Positions 20,225 to 30,025 are shown, counted from the stretch's first letter. The stretch: 64,000 bases of DNA from an uncultured Prevotellaceae bacterium (GCA_900316575.1 ONDJ01000009.1:110440-174439), one strand, 5' to 3'. Notes: a model not told the origin generated them from the letters alone. Translations and numbers: made by a program.

Positions 20225-21778
20225 TCAGAAAGGAGCAACATCGCTTGCAGGCGGCGCGAAGGGCATATCATCAGCCGGCGGTGGCAATTGAGCATCATGG
20301 GGCGGCGGTGCATCTTGTGTATTCATCCGTGAAGCAATCACATTTCCATGCTCACTCTCGGGCGGCGGTATGGCATTAGGGTCTTTGAGGTTTTCGAAAC
20401 GGGCAAACTTACTCTTGAAGCGAAGCAACACATCGCCAACAGCACCATTTCGGTGCTTAGCAATGATTATTTCGGCCATTCCGTGCAGGTCGCGCCCTTG
20501 AGCATCGGCGTAAATGTGGTAGTATTCAGGACGATGTATGAAGGTTACGATGTCGGCATCTTGTTCTATGGCTCCACTCTCGCGCAAGTCGCTCAACTGA
20601 GGACGCTTTCCTTGCTCGCCTTCGCGACTTTCTACACCACGATTGAGCTGCGAAAGGGCTATTATGGGAATATTCAATTCCTTTGCCAATCCTTTAAGTG
20701 AACGGCTGATTGTGGATACCTCTTCTTGTCTGCTATGGAAAACCATACCCTGAGCATTCATCAGTTGCAGGTAGTCAATCATGATGACGCGCACCCCATG
20801 TTCGCGCACCAATCGACGCGCCTTGGTGCGCAATTCGAATACCGAGAGCGCAGGCGTGTCGTCAATATAGAGTGGTGCACCATACATTTCGCGTATTCTG
20901 TGGTCGAGTTGCCCCCATTCATAGGGTGCAAGATTTCCGCTCTTTATCTTTTCACCTGGAAGCTCACAAACGTTGACAATAATACGATTGACCAATTGCA
21001 CATTACTCATTTCTAAGCTGAAGAGGGCTACTGGTATCTTCATATCTATCGCCATATTCTTGGCCATGGTCAATGCAAAAGCCGTTTTACCCATCGCGGG
21101 GCGTGCAGCCAAGATGATGAGGTCAGAGTCTTGCCAACCGTTTGTGATGCTGTCTAAGTCGGTAAATCCACTGGCAATGCCTGTGAGTCCGTCGCTCTGA
21201 GCGGCAGCTTTTTGGAGCTTTGAATAGGCTTCGTCAATGATAGGGTCTATTTGCGTATAGTCTTTACGCAAATTGGTTTGCGAAAGAGTGAAGAGCTCTC
21301 CTTCGGCTTCCTGCATCAGCTCGTCCACATCAACAGTAGCATCAAAAGCCTTTGTCTGAATAAGGCTGGTATAGGTGATCAGTTGGCGCGCCAAACTCTT
21401 TTGAGCCACAATGCGTGCGTGGTATTCCACATGCGCCGACGATGTCACTGCATTAGCAAGCTCGGTTACATAATAAGCCCCGCCTGCATCCTCCAAGGTG
21501 CCTTCACGCGCCAATTCCTCTGCTACAGTGAGGATATCCACCGGACGTTCTTGTAGCGCCAGTGTGCGAATAGCGGTATAGATCAGTTCGTGACGATGGT
21601 CGTAAAAGCTTGTTGGCTTTAGAATTTCGCTTACCAGCGAATAAGCCTCTTTCTCAATAAGCAAAGCACCGAGCACTGCCTGCTCCATTTGAGGTGCCTG
21701 AGGCTGTAAATGCCCATAGTTTACCTCTTCAGAATTAGCTTTGGGCTGCCTGCTTTTTGGGGTTTTAGCTGTCGGCAT
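20225..21778 (-). CDS. dnaB: Replicative DNA helicase DnaB
   Basis: DnaB unwinds DNA at the fork as a hexamer. The 517 residues start with the helical N-domain (QAPQMEQAVLGALLIE) after a basic tail, then the RecA-like core. Walker A is AARPAMGKTAFAL, Walker B VIMIDYLQLMN, then IPIIALSQLNRGVESR and LRESGAIEQDADIV. The C-terminus is a Pro-rich low-complexity tail (DAPPPHDAQLPPPADDMPF). A -7 box lies upstream at 21816-21823. Confidence 0.97.
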   Translation of the reverse strand: MPTAKTPKSRQPKANSEEVNYGHLQPQAPQMEQAVLGALLIEKEAYSLVSEILKPTSFYDHRHELIYTAIRTLALQERPVDILTVAEELAREGTLEDAGGAYYVTELANAVTSSAHVEYHARIVAQKSLARQLITYTSLIQTKAFDATVDVDELMQEAEGELFTLSQTNLRKDYTQIDPIIDEAYSKLQKAAAQSDGLTGIASGFTDLDSITNGWQDSDLIILAARPAMGKTAFALTMAKNMAIDMKIPVALFSLEMSNVQLVNRIIVNVCELPGEKIKSGNLAPYEWGQLDHRIREMYGAPLYIDDTPALSVFELRTKARRLVREHGVRVIMIDYLQLMNAQGMVFHSRQEEVSTISRSLKGLAKELNIPIIALSQLNRGVESREGEQGKRPQLSDLRESGAIEQDADIVTFIHRPEYYHIYADAQGRDLHGMAEIIIAKHRNGAVGDVLLRFKSKFARFENLKDPNAIPPPESEHGNVIASRMNTQDAPPPHDAQLPPPADDMPFAPPASDVAPF

Positions 21779-21815
21779 AAATAGCTATGATATTAGTTTT
21801 TTAACGTTTGCCCCG

Positions 21816-21823
21816 CAAAGTTA
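21816..21823 (-). promoter_or_regulatory. -7 box of dnaB
   Basis: TAACTTTG on the minus strand, 37 bases before the dnaB ATG at 21778; followed by GCGGGG, much as TTTGCGC-type contexts follow other boxes in this window. Confidence 0.5.
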
Positions 21824-21887
21824 CAGTTTTATATGATGTGGGCCTTGCTCTTGAGGACAAATTGCACGATTTGCACACAACTTTTAA

Positions 21888-22149
21888 CCCAAATCGGTCA
21901 TTAGAGTATTTATTTTTTGATCGCATTTGTAAGAGTATGTAAATAAACAATTAGACATTAGCATTTTCTAATGACCGCCATTAGAAAGTTCAACTTACAA
22001 ACATATTACTATCAATTAGTTATGAGCTTGACCACACATTTTAGAGGTCTAATGAGCGATTTGGGTTGAAGCGAGTAAACACTTTGTTTGAGGCTTTCAA
22101 ACACTTTGTTTGAAGCGAGTAAACTAAAATGTCTAATGACCGATTTGAG
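21888..22149. mobile_element. MITE-like element, copy 2
   Basis: A 262-base relative of the element at 10009. The left end is the identical CCCAAATCGGTCATTAGA (21888-21905), the right end TCTAATGACCGATTTGAG (22132-22149). TTTAA flanks both sides (21883-21887 and 22150-22154), a likely 5-bp target duplication. About the first 130 bases are nearly identical to copy 1. An extra internal end-like TCTAATGAGCGATTTGGG (22048-22065) and a duplicated GCGAGTAAACACTTTGTTTGA block account for the greater length. No ORF is present. Confidence 0.75.
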
Positions 22150-22492
22150 TTTAAGCATCATTGCGACTTCCCAAAAGCCCCAATGGAGAAAATTGAGTAC
22201 TTAGGGCGTGTTTTCCTTGACATTTGCACTCCTTGAACCGAGGTTCGAGCTCGTTCAAACAACATCGGACCTAAAAAAAACCACATCGGACCTATTTTAA
22301 AATACATCCGATGTAGTTTTAACCAATTATCGCTCAATTTCTTATAGGATCTGCCCCCTTTATGTTCTTTTGCTAATGCAAAAATACGGATCTTGAGATC
22401 TTTTCAGCAAGGACAAAAAAGGCGGTTTCTAAGAGAGAGCTTTGAAGACCAATCAAGTCCTCTTTCCCAAACGGGCAGATACTAAAGTGTAC
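22150..22492. other. Rest of the dnaB to GH123 intergenic region
   Basis: Together with the MITE-like element this makes a 714-base gap. Apart from the candidate small RNA unit (about 22240-22425) I see no coding potential. Confidence 0.5.
22271..22386 (-). ncRNA. Candidate small RNA, copy 2
   Basis: On the minus strand, CTTG (22411-22408) is followed after 21 bases by the -7 box TATTTTTG (22386-22379). Then comes a 12-bp stem (22318-22307 with 22290-22279) running into eight T's. The order and spacing match the copy at 172-273. The stem differs by a C-G to A-U exchange and a G-C to U-G change that keep pairing. The predicted transcript is about 100 nt. It lies 107 bases past the stop of the GH123-like gene on the same strand, so a processed 3' end is an alternative. 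Confidence 0.45.
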
Positions 22493-24976
22493 TTATTTCT
22501 TAAAAAGAAAAGATCGTGTACCTGTGTTGTCACGAGCCACTAAGATGTAGCTCCCTGGGAGGAACTGGGAAGGCGTGTAACGACGGACTTGCTGTTTCTG
22601 ATCGATAACAACGCCTGACACCGAGTAAACCGTGATGTCGGCGGGAGCTTGCAACCAAAGTGTGCTATGCTTCCACGTGAAATGAGGTCCCGTTGAAACA
22701 TTCTTGATCCCAGTAGCCGAGGAGATGATTTCTATAGGTATGTCAAACACGTAGCCTTTGTATTGCTCTCCACAAGGACGAGGATCGCCCGACCATGCAT
22801 CGTTGTAAACCAAACGAATACGCGACTGCCCAGGACGTGCACCCGCAGGCACTGTGATTTGATAATTGCCATTAAGCAAGCTTGTATTGGCTGTTTTAGC
22901 TGCTCCCTCGAAAGTCACGGCTTCTTCGCCAGCAAGCGCAAAAACACTGTCGCCATTCCAATCGGCATAAATGCCGAGGCGACAATAGCGGAGGTCATCA
23001 TCGTTTTGGTCGGCTGTGGTGCGAAGTCTAAACGTGCTGCCTGCATTTACTTTGACTATCCCGGGCATCATGACATACCCGTTAGCACTTGGTGTCGTTG
23101 AGGTAAAGGTAGCATTTTGTGCCGCTTCGGTAATACGCACACTACGCAAGAAGCGATTGTTCACACTATTAGCCTGATTTGTAATCGAAACGTTACAATA
23201 GGCTTGCCCAACGTCGTAAACAGGTTGAGGCGAACCATTGAGTAAGCTCTCAATCGCATTGACACTGTATGCGGCATCGTAATAGCCCGTCACGTTAGCG
23301 TCAGCGAACAAAGCCACTGTGCGGTCAAGTTCCTCACGGGCAGAAGTGTTCCCTTCAGCATCGTAAGTAGCCCGGAGCATACGCACTTTCTCTGTGGCTT
23401 GAATACCTTCAATGAGCCGTTCATAGCGCACACTACTGCGTGGCCCAGGATAAACAACATAAGTATCGCCCGGGGGGAAGAGCTTGAAGCGAGAATCGCG
23501 CAGGGGGTCGTTGGTCCAGTCAATAAACGACCAGTGAAGCAGTCCGTCGAAATCGTTGGCTATGCAGAAGAGTGGCCAATAGGCTCCCTCGGCGGGCAGG
23601 CTACTTGTAAACGTATTGGGCTGGTTTTCGGTGCAGCAATAATAAGCTGTGCTATGCCAACCTTTAGCACGACGCTCTGCAAGTTGCGCAGCTGTGAAAC
23701 GTTGGCCTGAAGCTATGCTATAGTCGCTGAGTTTGTCAAGCAATTCGCCATGATGATTTCCGGCAAGCACCATGTTCATACCTGGCACCACCTGTTGCAG
23801 CAAATTGTAGGCTGAAAGCATGTCGCCCAACCCACGCTCGTCCATAGCGATACAAGTTTTTTCAAACCAACCTTTTTCTTTAAGATGGGCAGCAAAAGCT
23901 TGAAGGAACGGGGTCCAAAGCGCTACGTATTCAGTGCTGCCAACGTTGCAAACAAGATCAACATTCTGACCTTGAGCCTCGTCGTAGTAACGGAAGGTCT
24001 TGTTCCAAGGTATCATGGAATAGCAATTGATTTGCTCGCTAATGCCACATTCGGCTGCAAACTCCACCCAGCGGTCAAACACGGTATAGTCGTAAGCCCA
24101 CGTTCCATCGGTTTTTTTTGTAACTTGCACCATACCATCGTGAGGATCGTTGCTTTGCTCACCCCATGGTTCGTAGAAGAGCGTGGCAGTGACGCAGCGT
24201 TGCCCAGCGCGGCGCAACATCTCCATGAAAGGACGCAAAGCATCAAAATGAGCCTTGCTCCACTTCTCAACATTGTAGTACCGAGCTACGCTGAATGGTT
24301 GCTGCCAATAATCAAGTCGGAAGCTCCAATTGGCTGGTTCGGGAAGGGTTTTGTCAAGAATACGAATTGTAAGGTTTAGCTCTTTCTGAACTGCGGCATC
24401 GTTGCCAGCCGTAACAGTTAGTTTAGCCTTATAGTCACCAGGCGTGGCATCGCGTGGAATTTCGAGCGTCACCCACACGGGACGCACGCTTTTAGCTGGC
24501 AGGGAAATATTTGCTCCCGCAACATCAATAACATCGGGGCGCAACAATGTCGTAGAGTTACGGGGATTTGCCCCACAACCTAATTTCTGATCGCTCAATA
24601 CGTAGCGAACGAAACGCGCCCAACCTTGCTCGGCAGGGATAATCGTCCCATCTGCTCCTTGCCACTCACTGAGCGAGACACCCATTTTGGTCACTGCTGT
24701 CTTACTAAATAGAACTGCTGCAACACTTACACGCTCTCCGCACCATGCATAAACGATGGTATCGCTTTTGAGAGCTGTGGCTGGTACTTCATATTTCAAG
24801 TAATGGGCATCTCGACTGCCCCATGTGGCATACAAGCCATTTTCAAGGGCCTCCCACCCCGAGCGGTCGTAGGAATAATTGTCTGTCGTTTCTATATAAG
24901 TACGGCCTATGCCAACCTGTGCTACACCATTGACGGTCATTGCAGCACTGAGAATGAAAAGAAAAAACTTTTTCAT
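22493..24976 (-). CDS. GH123-like glycoside hydrolase (DUF4091) with GEVED domain
   Basis: The 827-residue protein has a signal peptide (to VAQV, about residue 21). An N-terminal beta-sandwich (25-215) precedes a TIM-barrel (about 220-540). In the barrel, WQQPFSVARYYNV and the Asp-Glu pair in CIAMDERGLGDM match the substrate-assisted mechanism of GH123 N-acetylgalactosaminidases. Residues 640-745 are a GEVED module (GIYADWNGDSVF, GQSRIRLVYND). The tail YSVSGVVIDQKQ..PGSYILVARDN resembles a type IX sorting domain. It probably removes GalNAc from host glycans at the surface. hflX ends 21 bases upstream on the same strand. Confidence 0.75.
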   Translation of the reverse strand: MKKFFLFILSAAMTVNGVAQVGIGRTYIETTDNYSYDRSGWEALENGLYATWGSRDAHYLKYEVPATALKSDTIVYAWCGERVSVAAVLFSKTAVTKMGVSLSEWQGADGTIIPAEQGWARFVRYVLSDQKLGCGANPRNSTTLLRPDVIDVAGANISLPAKSVRPVWVTLEIPRDATPGDYKAKLTVTAGNDAAVQKELNLTIRILDKTLPEPANWSFRLDYWQQPFSVARYYNVEKWSKAHFDALRPFMEMLRRAGQRCVTATLFYEPWGEQSNDPHDGMVQVTKKTDGTWAYDYTVFDRWVEFAAECGISEQINCYSMIPWNKTFRYYDEAQGQNVDLVCNVGSTEYVALWTPFLQAFAAHLKEKGWFEKTCIAMDERGLGDMLSAYNLLQQVVPGMNMVLAGNHHGELLDKLSDYSIASGQRFTAAQLAERRAKGWHSTAYYCCTENQPNTFTSSLPAEGAYWPLFCIANDFDGLLHWSFIDWTNDPLRDSRFKLFPPGDTYVVYPGPRSSVRYERLIEGIQATEKVRMLRATYDAEGNTSAREELDRTVALFADANVTGYYDAAYSVNAIESLLNGSPQPVYDVGQAYCNVSITNQANSVNNRFLRSVRITEAAQNATFTSTTPSANGYVMMPGIVKVNAGSTFRLRTTADQNDDDLRYCRLGIYADWNGDSVFALAGEEAVTFEGAAKTANTSLLNGNYQITVPAGARPGQSRIRLVYNDAWSGDPRPCGEQYKGYVFDIPIEIISSATGIKNVSTGPHFTWKHSTLWLQAPADITVYSVSGVVIDQKQQVRRYTPSQFLPGSYILVARDNTGTRSFLFKK

Positions 24977-24997
24977 CGGATTGTTTTTTAGTATTGC

Positions 24998-26266
24998 CTA
25001 AAGCGGATTGCCCTCGGTATCATATTGTGTGAAAAGAAAGTCGTTGTAAGGATATTTCTGAACATGGAGCTCGCGTACACGCCGATAGAGCATAGCTCGC
25101 AAATTTTCTAAACCAGTCTTTTCGCGAGCACTGATAAAGAGTGTATCTTCACCGAGACGCGCCATCCAGGTTCGTTGCAGCTCAGAAAGCGAAATGTTTT
25201 CACGCGTAGGAGGCGTGAGGTCGTCGGGGTCTTTTTCCACCCATCGATATGCGTCAATTTTGTTGAAGATCGTGATGACGGGCTTCTCGGCACAACCGAG
25301 GTCGGCCAGTGTGCGCGTCACCACCTCTATCTGTTCTTCAAATTCGGGATGAGACACATCAACAACGTGAAGCAACAAGTCGGCTTCACGCACTTCGTCC
25401 AATGTGCTCTTGAAGGAGCTGACCAATTCTGTAGGCAACTTGCGAATAAACCCTACAGTGTCGCTTAACAAAAAAGGCAAGTTCTGAACAATAATTTTCC
25501 TAACGGTTGTGTCAAGCGTGGCAAAAAGTTTGTTTTCAGCAAAAACGTCACTACCCGAAAGCAGATTGATAAGCGTACTCTTCCCCACGTTGGTATAACC
25601 CACCAAAGCCACACGAATGAGACGACCACGGCCTTGCCGCTGCGTAGTTTTTTGCTTGTCGATTTCTGCAAGTCTCTTCTTGAGCAACGCCATTCTGGAA
25701 AGGATTATTCTTCGGTCCATTTCCAACTGTGTCTCACCTGGACCACGCAAACCTACCATACCTTTGCCGCCACCGCCGCCAGAACCGCCGCCTTGACGCT
25801 CAAGGTGGGTCCACATGCGGCGCAAGCGGGGAAGCATGTATTGGTTTTGAGCCAATTCCACCTGCGTCTTGGCATTAGCAGTGCGAGCGCGCATAGCAAA
25901 AATGTCAAGAATTAGCGAGGTGCGATCCAACACCCGAACGCCAAGCACCTTTTCAATGTTTTGCAATTGCTTGGCAGAGAGTTCGTCATCAAAGATAGCT
26001 ATATCTATAGGCTCTTCAGCCTCATCGCATTGGTCAATAAAAGAACGTATTTCTTGCAATTTCCCGCTACCTACATAGGTAACACTGCTAGGCCCGTCCA
26101 TACGCTGCGTGAATCGCTCCACACATTCCGCTCCAGCAGTGCTTGCAAGAAATTCAAGCTCGTCGAGATATTCTTTCGTTTTGCGCTCATTCTGAGACTT
26201 GGTACTCAATGCCACAAGTACACAACGCTCGGAATGAGGCTTGGTTGCCATGTTTTGTGTTTTCAT
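24998..26266 (-). CDS. hflX: GTPase HflX
   Basis: HflX is a ribosome-binding GTPase that splits stalled or heat-damaged 70S ribosomes. The 422 residues have the HflX N-domain, the Gly-rich linker GGGSGGGGGKGMVGLRGPGETQLEMDRR (seen split around residues 165-190), Walker A GYTNVGKSTLIN, DTVGFIRKLP and FNKID. I chose ATG 26266; the frame opens at a TTG (26290) that overlaps the promoter. It diverges from recJ. Confidence 0.92.
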   Translation of the reverse strand: MKTQNMATKPHSERCVLVALSTKSQNERKTKEYLDELEFLASTAGAECVERFTQRMDGPSSVTYVGSGKLQEIRSFIDQCDEAEEPIDIAIFDDELSAKQLQNIEKVLGVRVLDRTSLILDIFAMRARTANAKTQVELAQNQYMLPRLRRMWTHLERQGGGSGGGGGKGMVGLRGPGETQLEMDRRIILSRMALLKKRLAEIDKQKTTQRQGRGRLIRVALVGYTNVGKSTLINLLSGSDVFAENKLFATLDTTVRKIIVQNLPFLLSDTVGFIRKLPTELVSSFKSTLDEVREADLLLHVVDVSHPEFEEQIEVVTRTLADLGCAEKPVITIFNKIDAYRWVEKDPDDLTPPTRENISLSELQRTWMARLGEDTLFISAREKTGLENLRAMLYRRVRELHVQKYPYNDFLFTQYDTEGNPL

Positions 26267-26279
26267 AAAAATATGGGGG

Positions 26280-26287
26280 CGAAGATA
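26280..26287 (-). promoter_or_regulatory. -7 box of hflX
   Basis: TATCTTCG on the minus strand differs from TAnnTTTG at one position and lies 13 bases before the ATG; a TTTG lies about 23 bases upstream. Confidence 0.35.
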
Positions 26288-26330
26288 CAAAAAGATGTTT
26301 GGTTTTCAAGCAAAGACAAGCCCTTTTTCG

Positions 26331-26338
26331 TATTTTTG
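26331..26338 (+). promoter_or_regulatory. -7 box of the recJ-recQ-menA unit
   Basis: TATTTTTG lies 19 bases before the recJ ATG (26358), inside the longer open frame, which argues against starts upstream of 26358. Confidence 0.5.
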
Positions 26339-26357
26339 CACACAAAAGGTACAAACA

Positions 26358-28076
26358 ATGATATATCAATGGAACTATACCACACCTGAGCCAACAGAAG
26401 TAGGAACAGCCACACACCTTGCTGCCGCTCTGGGCATACATCCTGTTTTGGGAAAGCTGTTGGTAGATCGTGGCATTGAGGACGAAGATGCTGCCCGCAG
26501 ATTCTTTCGTTCCAAAATCACAGATTTGCATCCGCCAATGCTTATGAACGATATGAATAAGGCGGTAGGGCGGCTCTCTGAGGCCATTGACCGCCGCGAA
26601 CGCATCATGGTTTTTGGTGATTACGATGTAGATGGCGTTACCGCCGTAGCTTTGGTATATAAGTTTCTGCGAAAACGCTATGACAACCTTGACTACTACA
26701 TTCCTGACCGTTATGAAGAGGGCTATGGCGTAGGAAGCAAAGGCATAGACTTCGCTGCCGAAACGGGAGTAAAACTTATCATTGTGCTGGATTGCGGTAT
26801 TAAAGCCGTAGATGAAGTGGCTTATGCTAAGCAGCGTGGCATTGATGTAATCATCTGCGACCACCATGTACCCGACGACAATTTGCCTGAAGCCGTTGCA
26901 ATTCTTAACCCAAAACGTGCTGACAACCGCTATCCTTATGAGCATCTGTGCGGGTGTGGCGTGGGTTTTAAATTTATGCAAGCATACGCACAGACACGCG
27001 GAATAGCTTTCAACGAACTGACGGCTGTATTAGACCTTTGCGCAGTGAGCATTGCTGCCGACTTAGTACCCGTCACTGGCGAAAATCGCATCTTAGCTCA
27101 CGCAGGTTTGCATCAACTCAACTCCTCGCCCAGTGTGGGACTACAAGCCATCATTGAGGTTTGCGGACTGTCTGACAAAGAAATCACGATGTCAGACATT
27201 ATCTTCAAGTTGGGGCCGCGAATTAACGCATCTGGCAGAGTACAGAACGGACGTGAAGCTGTACGCTTACTCGTCGAAGAAGATGAAAAAGCCGCCCGCC
27301 TCCAAGCTGACAGCATCAACCTTTACAACGAACAGCGCAAAGAGCTTGACAAGCAAATGACTGAAGAAGCGGTAACCGTCGTTCGTCAGCAAGAAGGTGC
27401 CGAGGGGCATAGCGGCATTGCTATAGTAGGTTCACAATGGCATAAGGGCGTTATCGGTATTGTTGCCTCACGTTTGGTTGAACAATTTCACAAACCAACT
27501 GTTGTGCTCACCGAGAATGATGGGTATGCCACAGGTTCAGCACGCAGTGTAGGCGGTTTTGACGTTTATGCAGCTGTGCAGAGCTGCGAAGATTTGCTTG
27601 AAAATTTCGGAGGTCACACCTACGCCGCTGGTATGACCATGCGCATAGAATATGTTGAAGAGTTTCGACGTCGTTTCTTGGAATATGTTGACAAGCATAT
27701 CACCGAAGAGCAAGTTCAAGCAACGCTTGAAGTTAACGGACTGTTAGAATTGAGCGACGTTTCTTATAAGTTCTATCAACAACTCTCTCGTTTTGCACCA
27801 TTTGGACCAGGCAACGAAAAACCCGTCTTTTGTACAAACCGAGTTTATGACTACGGCACCAGCAAGGTTGTAGGGCGCGGACAAGAACACATCAAATTGG
27901 AACTGGTAGGAGAAGGAAGTAACAAGATTATCAACGGCATTGCTTTCGGCCAAAGTTCTCAAGCAAGGTACATTAAAACAAAGCGAGCCTTTGACATCTG
28001 CTACACCGTTGAGGAGAATGCGTATAAACGGGGTGAAGTACAACTGCAAATAGAGGATATTCGCCCGAGAGAATAA
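26358..28076 (+). CDS. recJ: Single-stranded-DNA-specific exonuclease RecJ
   Basis: RecJ degrades single strands 5' to 3' in recombination and mismatch repair. The 572 residues show the DHH motifs VFGDYDVDGVTA and DCGIKAVDEV..ICDHHVPDD, the central FKLGPRINASGR and the DHHA1 motif SVGGFDVYAA..FGGHTYAAGMT. The start at 26358 fits the family; the frame is open from 26241, but that part overlaps the hflX start and the promoter. recQ follows after 32 bases. Confidence 0.95.
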   Translation: MIYQWNYTTPEPTEVGTATHLAAALGIHPVLGKLLVDRGIEDEDAARRFFRSKITDLHPPMLMNDMNKAVGRLSEAIDRRERIMVFGDYDVDGVTAVALVYKFLRKRYDNLDYYIPDRYEEGYGVGSKGIDFAAETGVKLIIVLDCGIKAVDEVAYAKQRGIDVIICDHHVPDDNLPEAVAILNPKRADNRYPYEHLCGCGVGFKFMQAYAQTRGIAFNELTAVLDLCAVSIAADLVPVTGENRILAHAGLHQLNSSPSVGLQAIIEVCGLSDKEITMSDIIFKLGPRINASGRVQNGREAVRLLVEEDEKAARLQADSINLYNEQRKELDKQMTEEAVTVVRQQEGAEGHSGIAIVGSQWHKGVIGIVASRLVEQFHKPTVVLTENDGYATGSARSVGGFDVYAAVQSCEDLLENFGGHTYAAGMTMRIEYVEEFRRRFLEYVDKHITEEQVQATLEVNGLLELSDVSYKFYQQLSRFAPFGPGNEKPVFCTNRVYDYGTSKVVGRGQEHIKLELVGEGSNKIINGIAFGQSSQARYIKTKRAFDICYTVEENAYKRGEVQLQIEDIRPRE

Positions 28077-28108
28077 ACAGAGCCAGGGTTGCTGCCACCC
28101 TTATAAGA

Positions 28109-30025
28109 ATGGAACGTTTCTTATCAATTCTGCACAAATATTGGGGCTACACTTCGTTTCGCGGTATTCAAGCGGATATCATTAAAAGTGTTGCCGCTGG
28201 TCAAGATACACTGGGCCTTATGCCCACAGGGGGCGGAAAGAGCATTACGTTCCAAGTACCGACTATGGCAATGGAAGGCATTTGCATCGTTGTAACGCCG
28301 CTCATTGCTTTGATGAAAGACCAAGTCGATAACCTAAAGCGTCGTGGCATTGCTGCAGCGGCAATCCACGTAGGCTTGTCTCGCGGGGAAATGTTAAGAC
28401 TCCTCGACAACTGTATATTAGGAAGCACCAAATTCCTGTATGTTTCTCCCGAGCGTTTAGAGACCGATTTATTTCTTGATAAAGTGAGTAGGATGAACGT
28501 GTGCCTGCTCACTGTTGACGAAGCTCATTGCATCTCACAATGGGGCTATGATTTTCGCCCCGCTTACTTGCGCATTGCTCAGCTACGCAAACATTTGCCA
28601 CATGTTCCCGTTTTGGCACTTACCGCAACAGCAACTCCCCAAGTTGTTAGCGACATAGAACGACTGCTAAGAAATCCATTTACGGCAAAACACGTCAGCG
28701 ACAATAGCTTCCACCGGTTTGTGATGAGTTTCGCACGCCCCAATCTTCGCTATGTTGTTCGCCCCACTGAAGATCCCCTCGGGGAAATCGACCATATACT
28801 GCGAAGTGTGTCGGGTTCTGCGATTGTTTACACGCGTAGTCGTAAGGGAGCTCAGGATATGGCCTCCAAGTTAGTGCAAATGGGGCATAGTGCTGTTTAT
28901 TATCATGCAGGGCTCACCCCTTTAGACAAAGACACACGGCAGCGCATGTGGGTTGACGACGAATTTCGCGTGATGGTAGCTACTAACGCTTTCGGCATGG
29001 GTATTGACAAGCCAGACGTACGGCTGGTTATCCATGCCGATTTGCCCGACTGCATTGAATCCTATTTCCAAGAAGCAGGACGAGCAGGGCGTGATGGGGA
29101 AACAGCTTATGCGGTATGCCTAAGTAGCAATAATGATGGCAGAGCAATGAAAAAGCGCTTGGCTGATCAATACCCCAATGAAGACTATATTCGAAGTGTT
29201 TATGAAGCATTGGGCTCATTCTTCCAATTGGCTGTTGGCGACGGTCTTGATGTCACTTACGAATTTGACATCGGAAAGTTTTGCAGGGCTTTCAGATTTT
29301 ATCCTTCAATGGTTGAAGGAGCTTTGAGCATCTTGACACAAGCGGGATATATCTATTACAGAGAAGACGATGCAGCACACTCACGCATACTCTTTCTGAC
29401 AGAACGCGACGAACTATACCGGCTGAAGCATTTACCACCTCTCTCAGAGCGCATAATCGGTGCTATCTTGCGCACTACAACTGGTGTGTTCAGCGAATAT
29501 GCCACTATTTTTGAAAAAGACATAGCAGAGCGTGTTCAATGTACACCTGAAGAAGTTTACGAAACCCTCAAAGCCCTAACTCGTCAACGTATTTTACACT
29601 ACATCCCCACCAAGCACGTTCCTTTCATTACCTTCACCCGCCGAAGAGAAGAAACCAGACATCTGGCCTTAGCGCATCAAATACTAAATCTGAGAAAGAT
29701 TGAAGCTACAAAGCGAGCTGAAAAAATGCTGAACTACACCTTAGACAAATCCCAATGCCACAGCCAATATCTGCTCAGTTATCTTGGAGAGACAAAAAGC
29801 CCACCATGCCGACATTGCGATATTTGTCTCTCTCAGAAAAAAAACAAACGCTGGAAAGAACTTGCAGATAAACTTATGGCTCTATTGCAAGACAAAGGAC
29901 AAATCCCTCTTGAAAAATTTCGCATTGCAGGCTATGACTCTCCCACCCACCATAAAGCCATACAACATCTGGTAAGCGAAGAACGTATTTTCTTGAACCA
30001 AAACTCAGTATTTATAAAGCAATAA
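28109..30025 (+). CDS. recQ: ATP-dependent DNA helicase RecQ
   Basis: RecQ is a 3'-5' helicase acting with RecJ at forks and double-strand ends. The 638 residues show the aromatic-rich start YWGYTSFRGIQ, Walker A GLMPTGGGKSITF, DEAH box VDEAHCISQWGYDFRP, ATNAFGMGIDKPDVR and the QEAGRAGRDG arginine finger. A zinc site (CHSQYLL..CRHCDIC) follows. The C-terminus is short, with little room for an HRDC domain. The recJ-recQ pairing suggests a repair operon. Confidence 0.95.
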   Translation: MERFLSILHKYWGYTSFRGIQADIIKSVAAGQDTLGLMPTGGGKSITFQVPTMAMEGICIVVTPLIALMKDQVDNLKRRGIAAAAIHVGLSRGEMLRLLDNCILGSTKFLYVSPERLETDLFLDKVSRMNVCLLTVDEAHCISQWGYDFRPAYLRIAQLRKHLPHVPVLALTATATPQVVSDIERLLRNPFTAKHVSDNSFHRFVMSFARPNLRYVVRPTEDPLGEIDHILRSVSGSAIVYTRSRKGAQDMASKLVQMGHSAVYYHAGLTPLDKDTRQRMWVDDEFRVMVATNAFGMGIDKPDVRLVIHADLPDCIESYFQEAGRAGRDGETAYAVCLSSNNDGRAMKKRLADQYPNEDYIRSVYEALGSFFQLAVGDGLDVTYEFDIGKFCRAFRFYPSMVEGALSILTQAGYIYYREDDAAHSRILFLTERDELYRLKHLPPLSERIIGAILRTTTGVFSEYATIFEKDIAERVQCTPEEVYETLKALTRQRILHYIPTKHVPFITFTRRREETRHLALAHQILNLRKIEATKRAEKMLNYTLDKSQCHSQYLLSYLGETKSPPCRHCDICLSQKKNKRWKELADKLMALLQDKGQIPLEKFRIAGYDSPTHHKAIQHLVSEERIFLNQNSVFIKQ

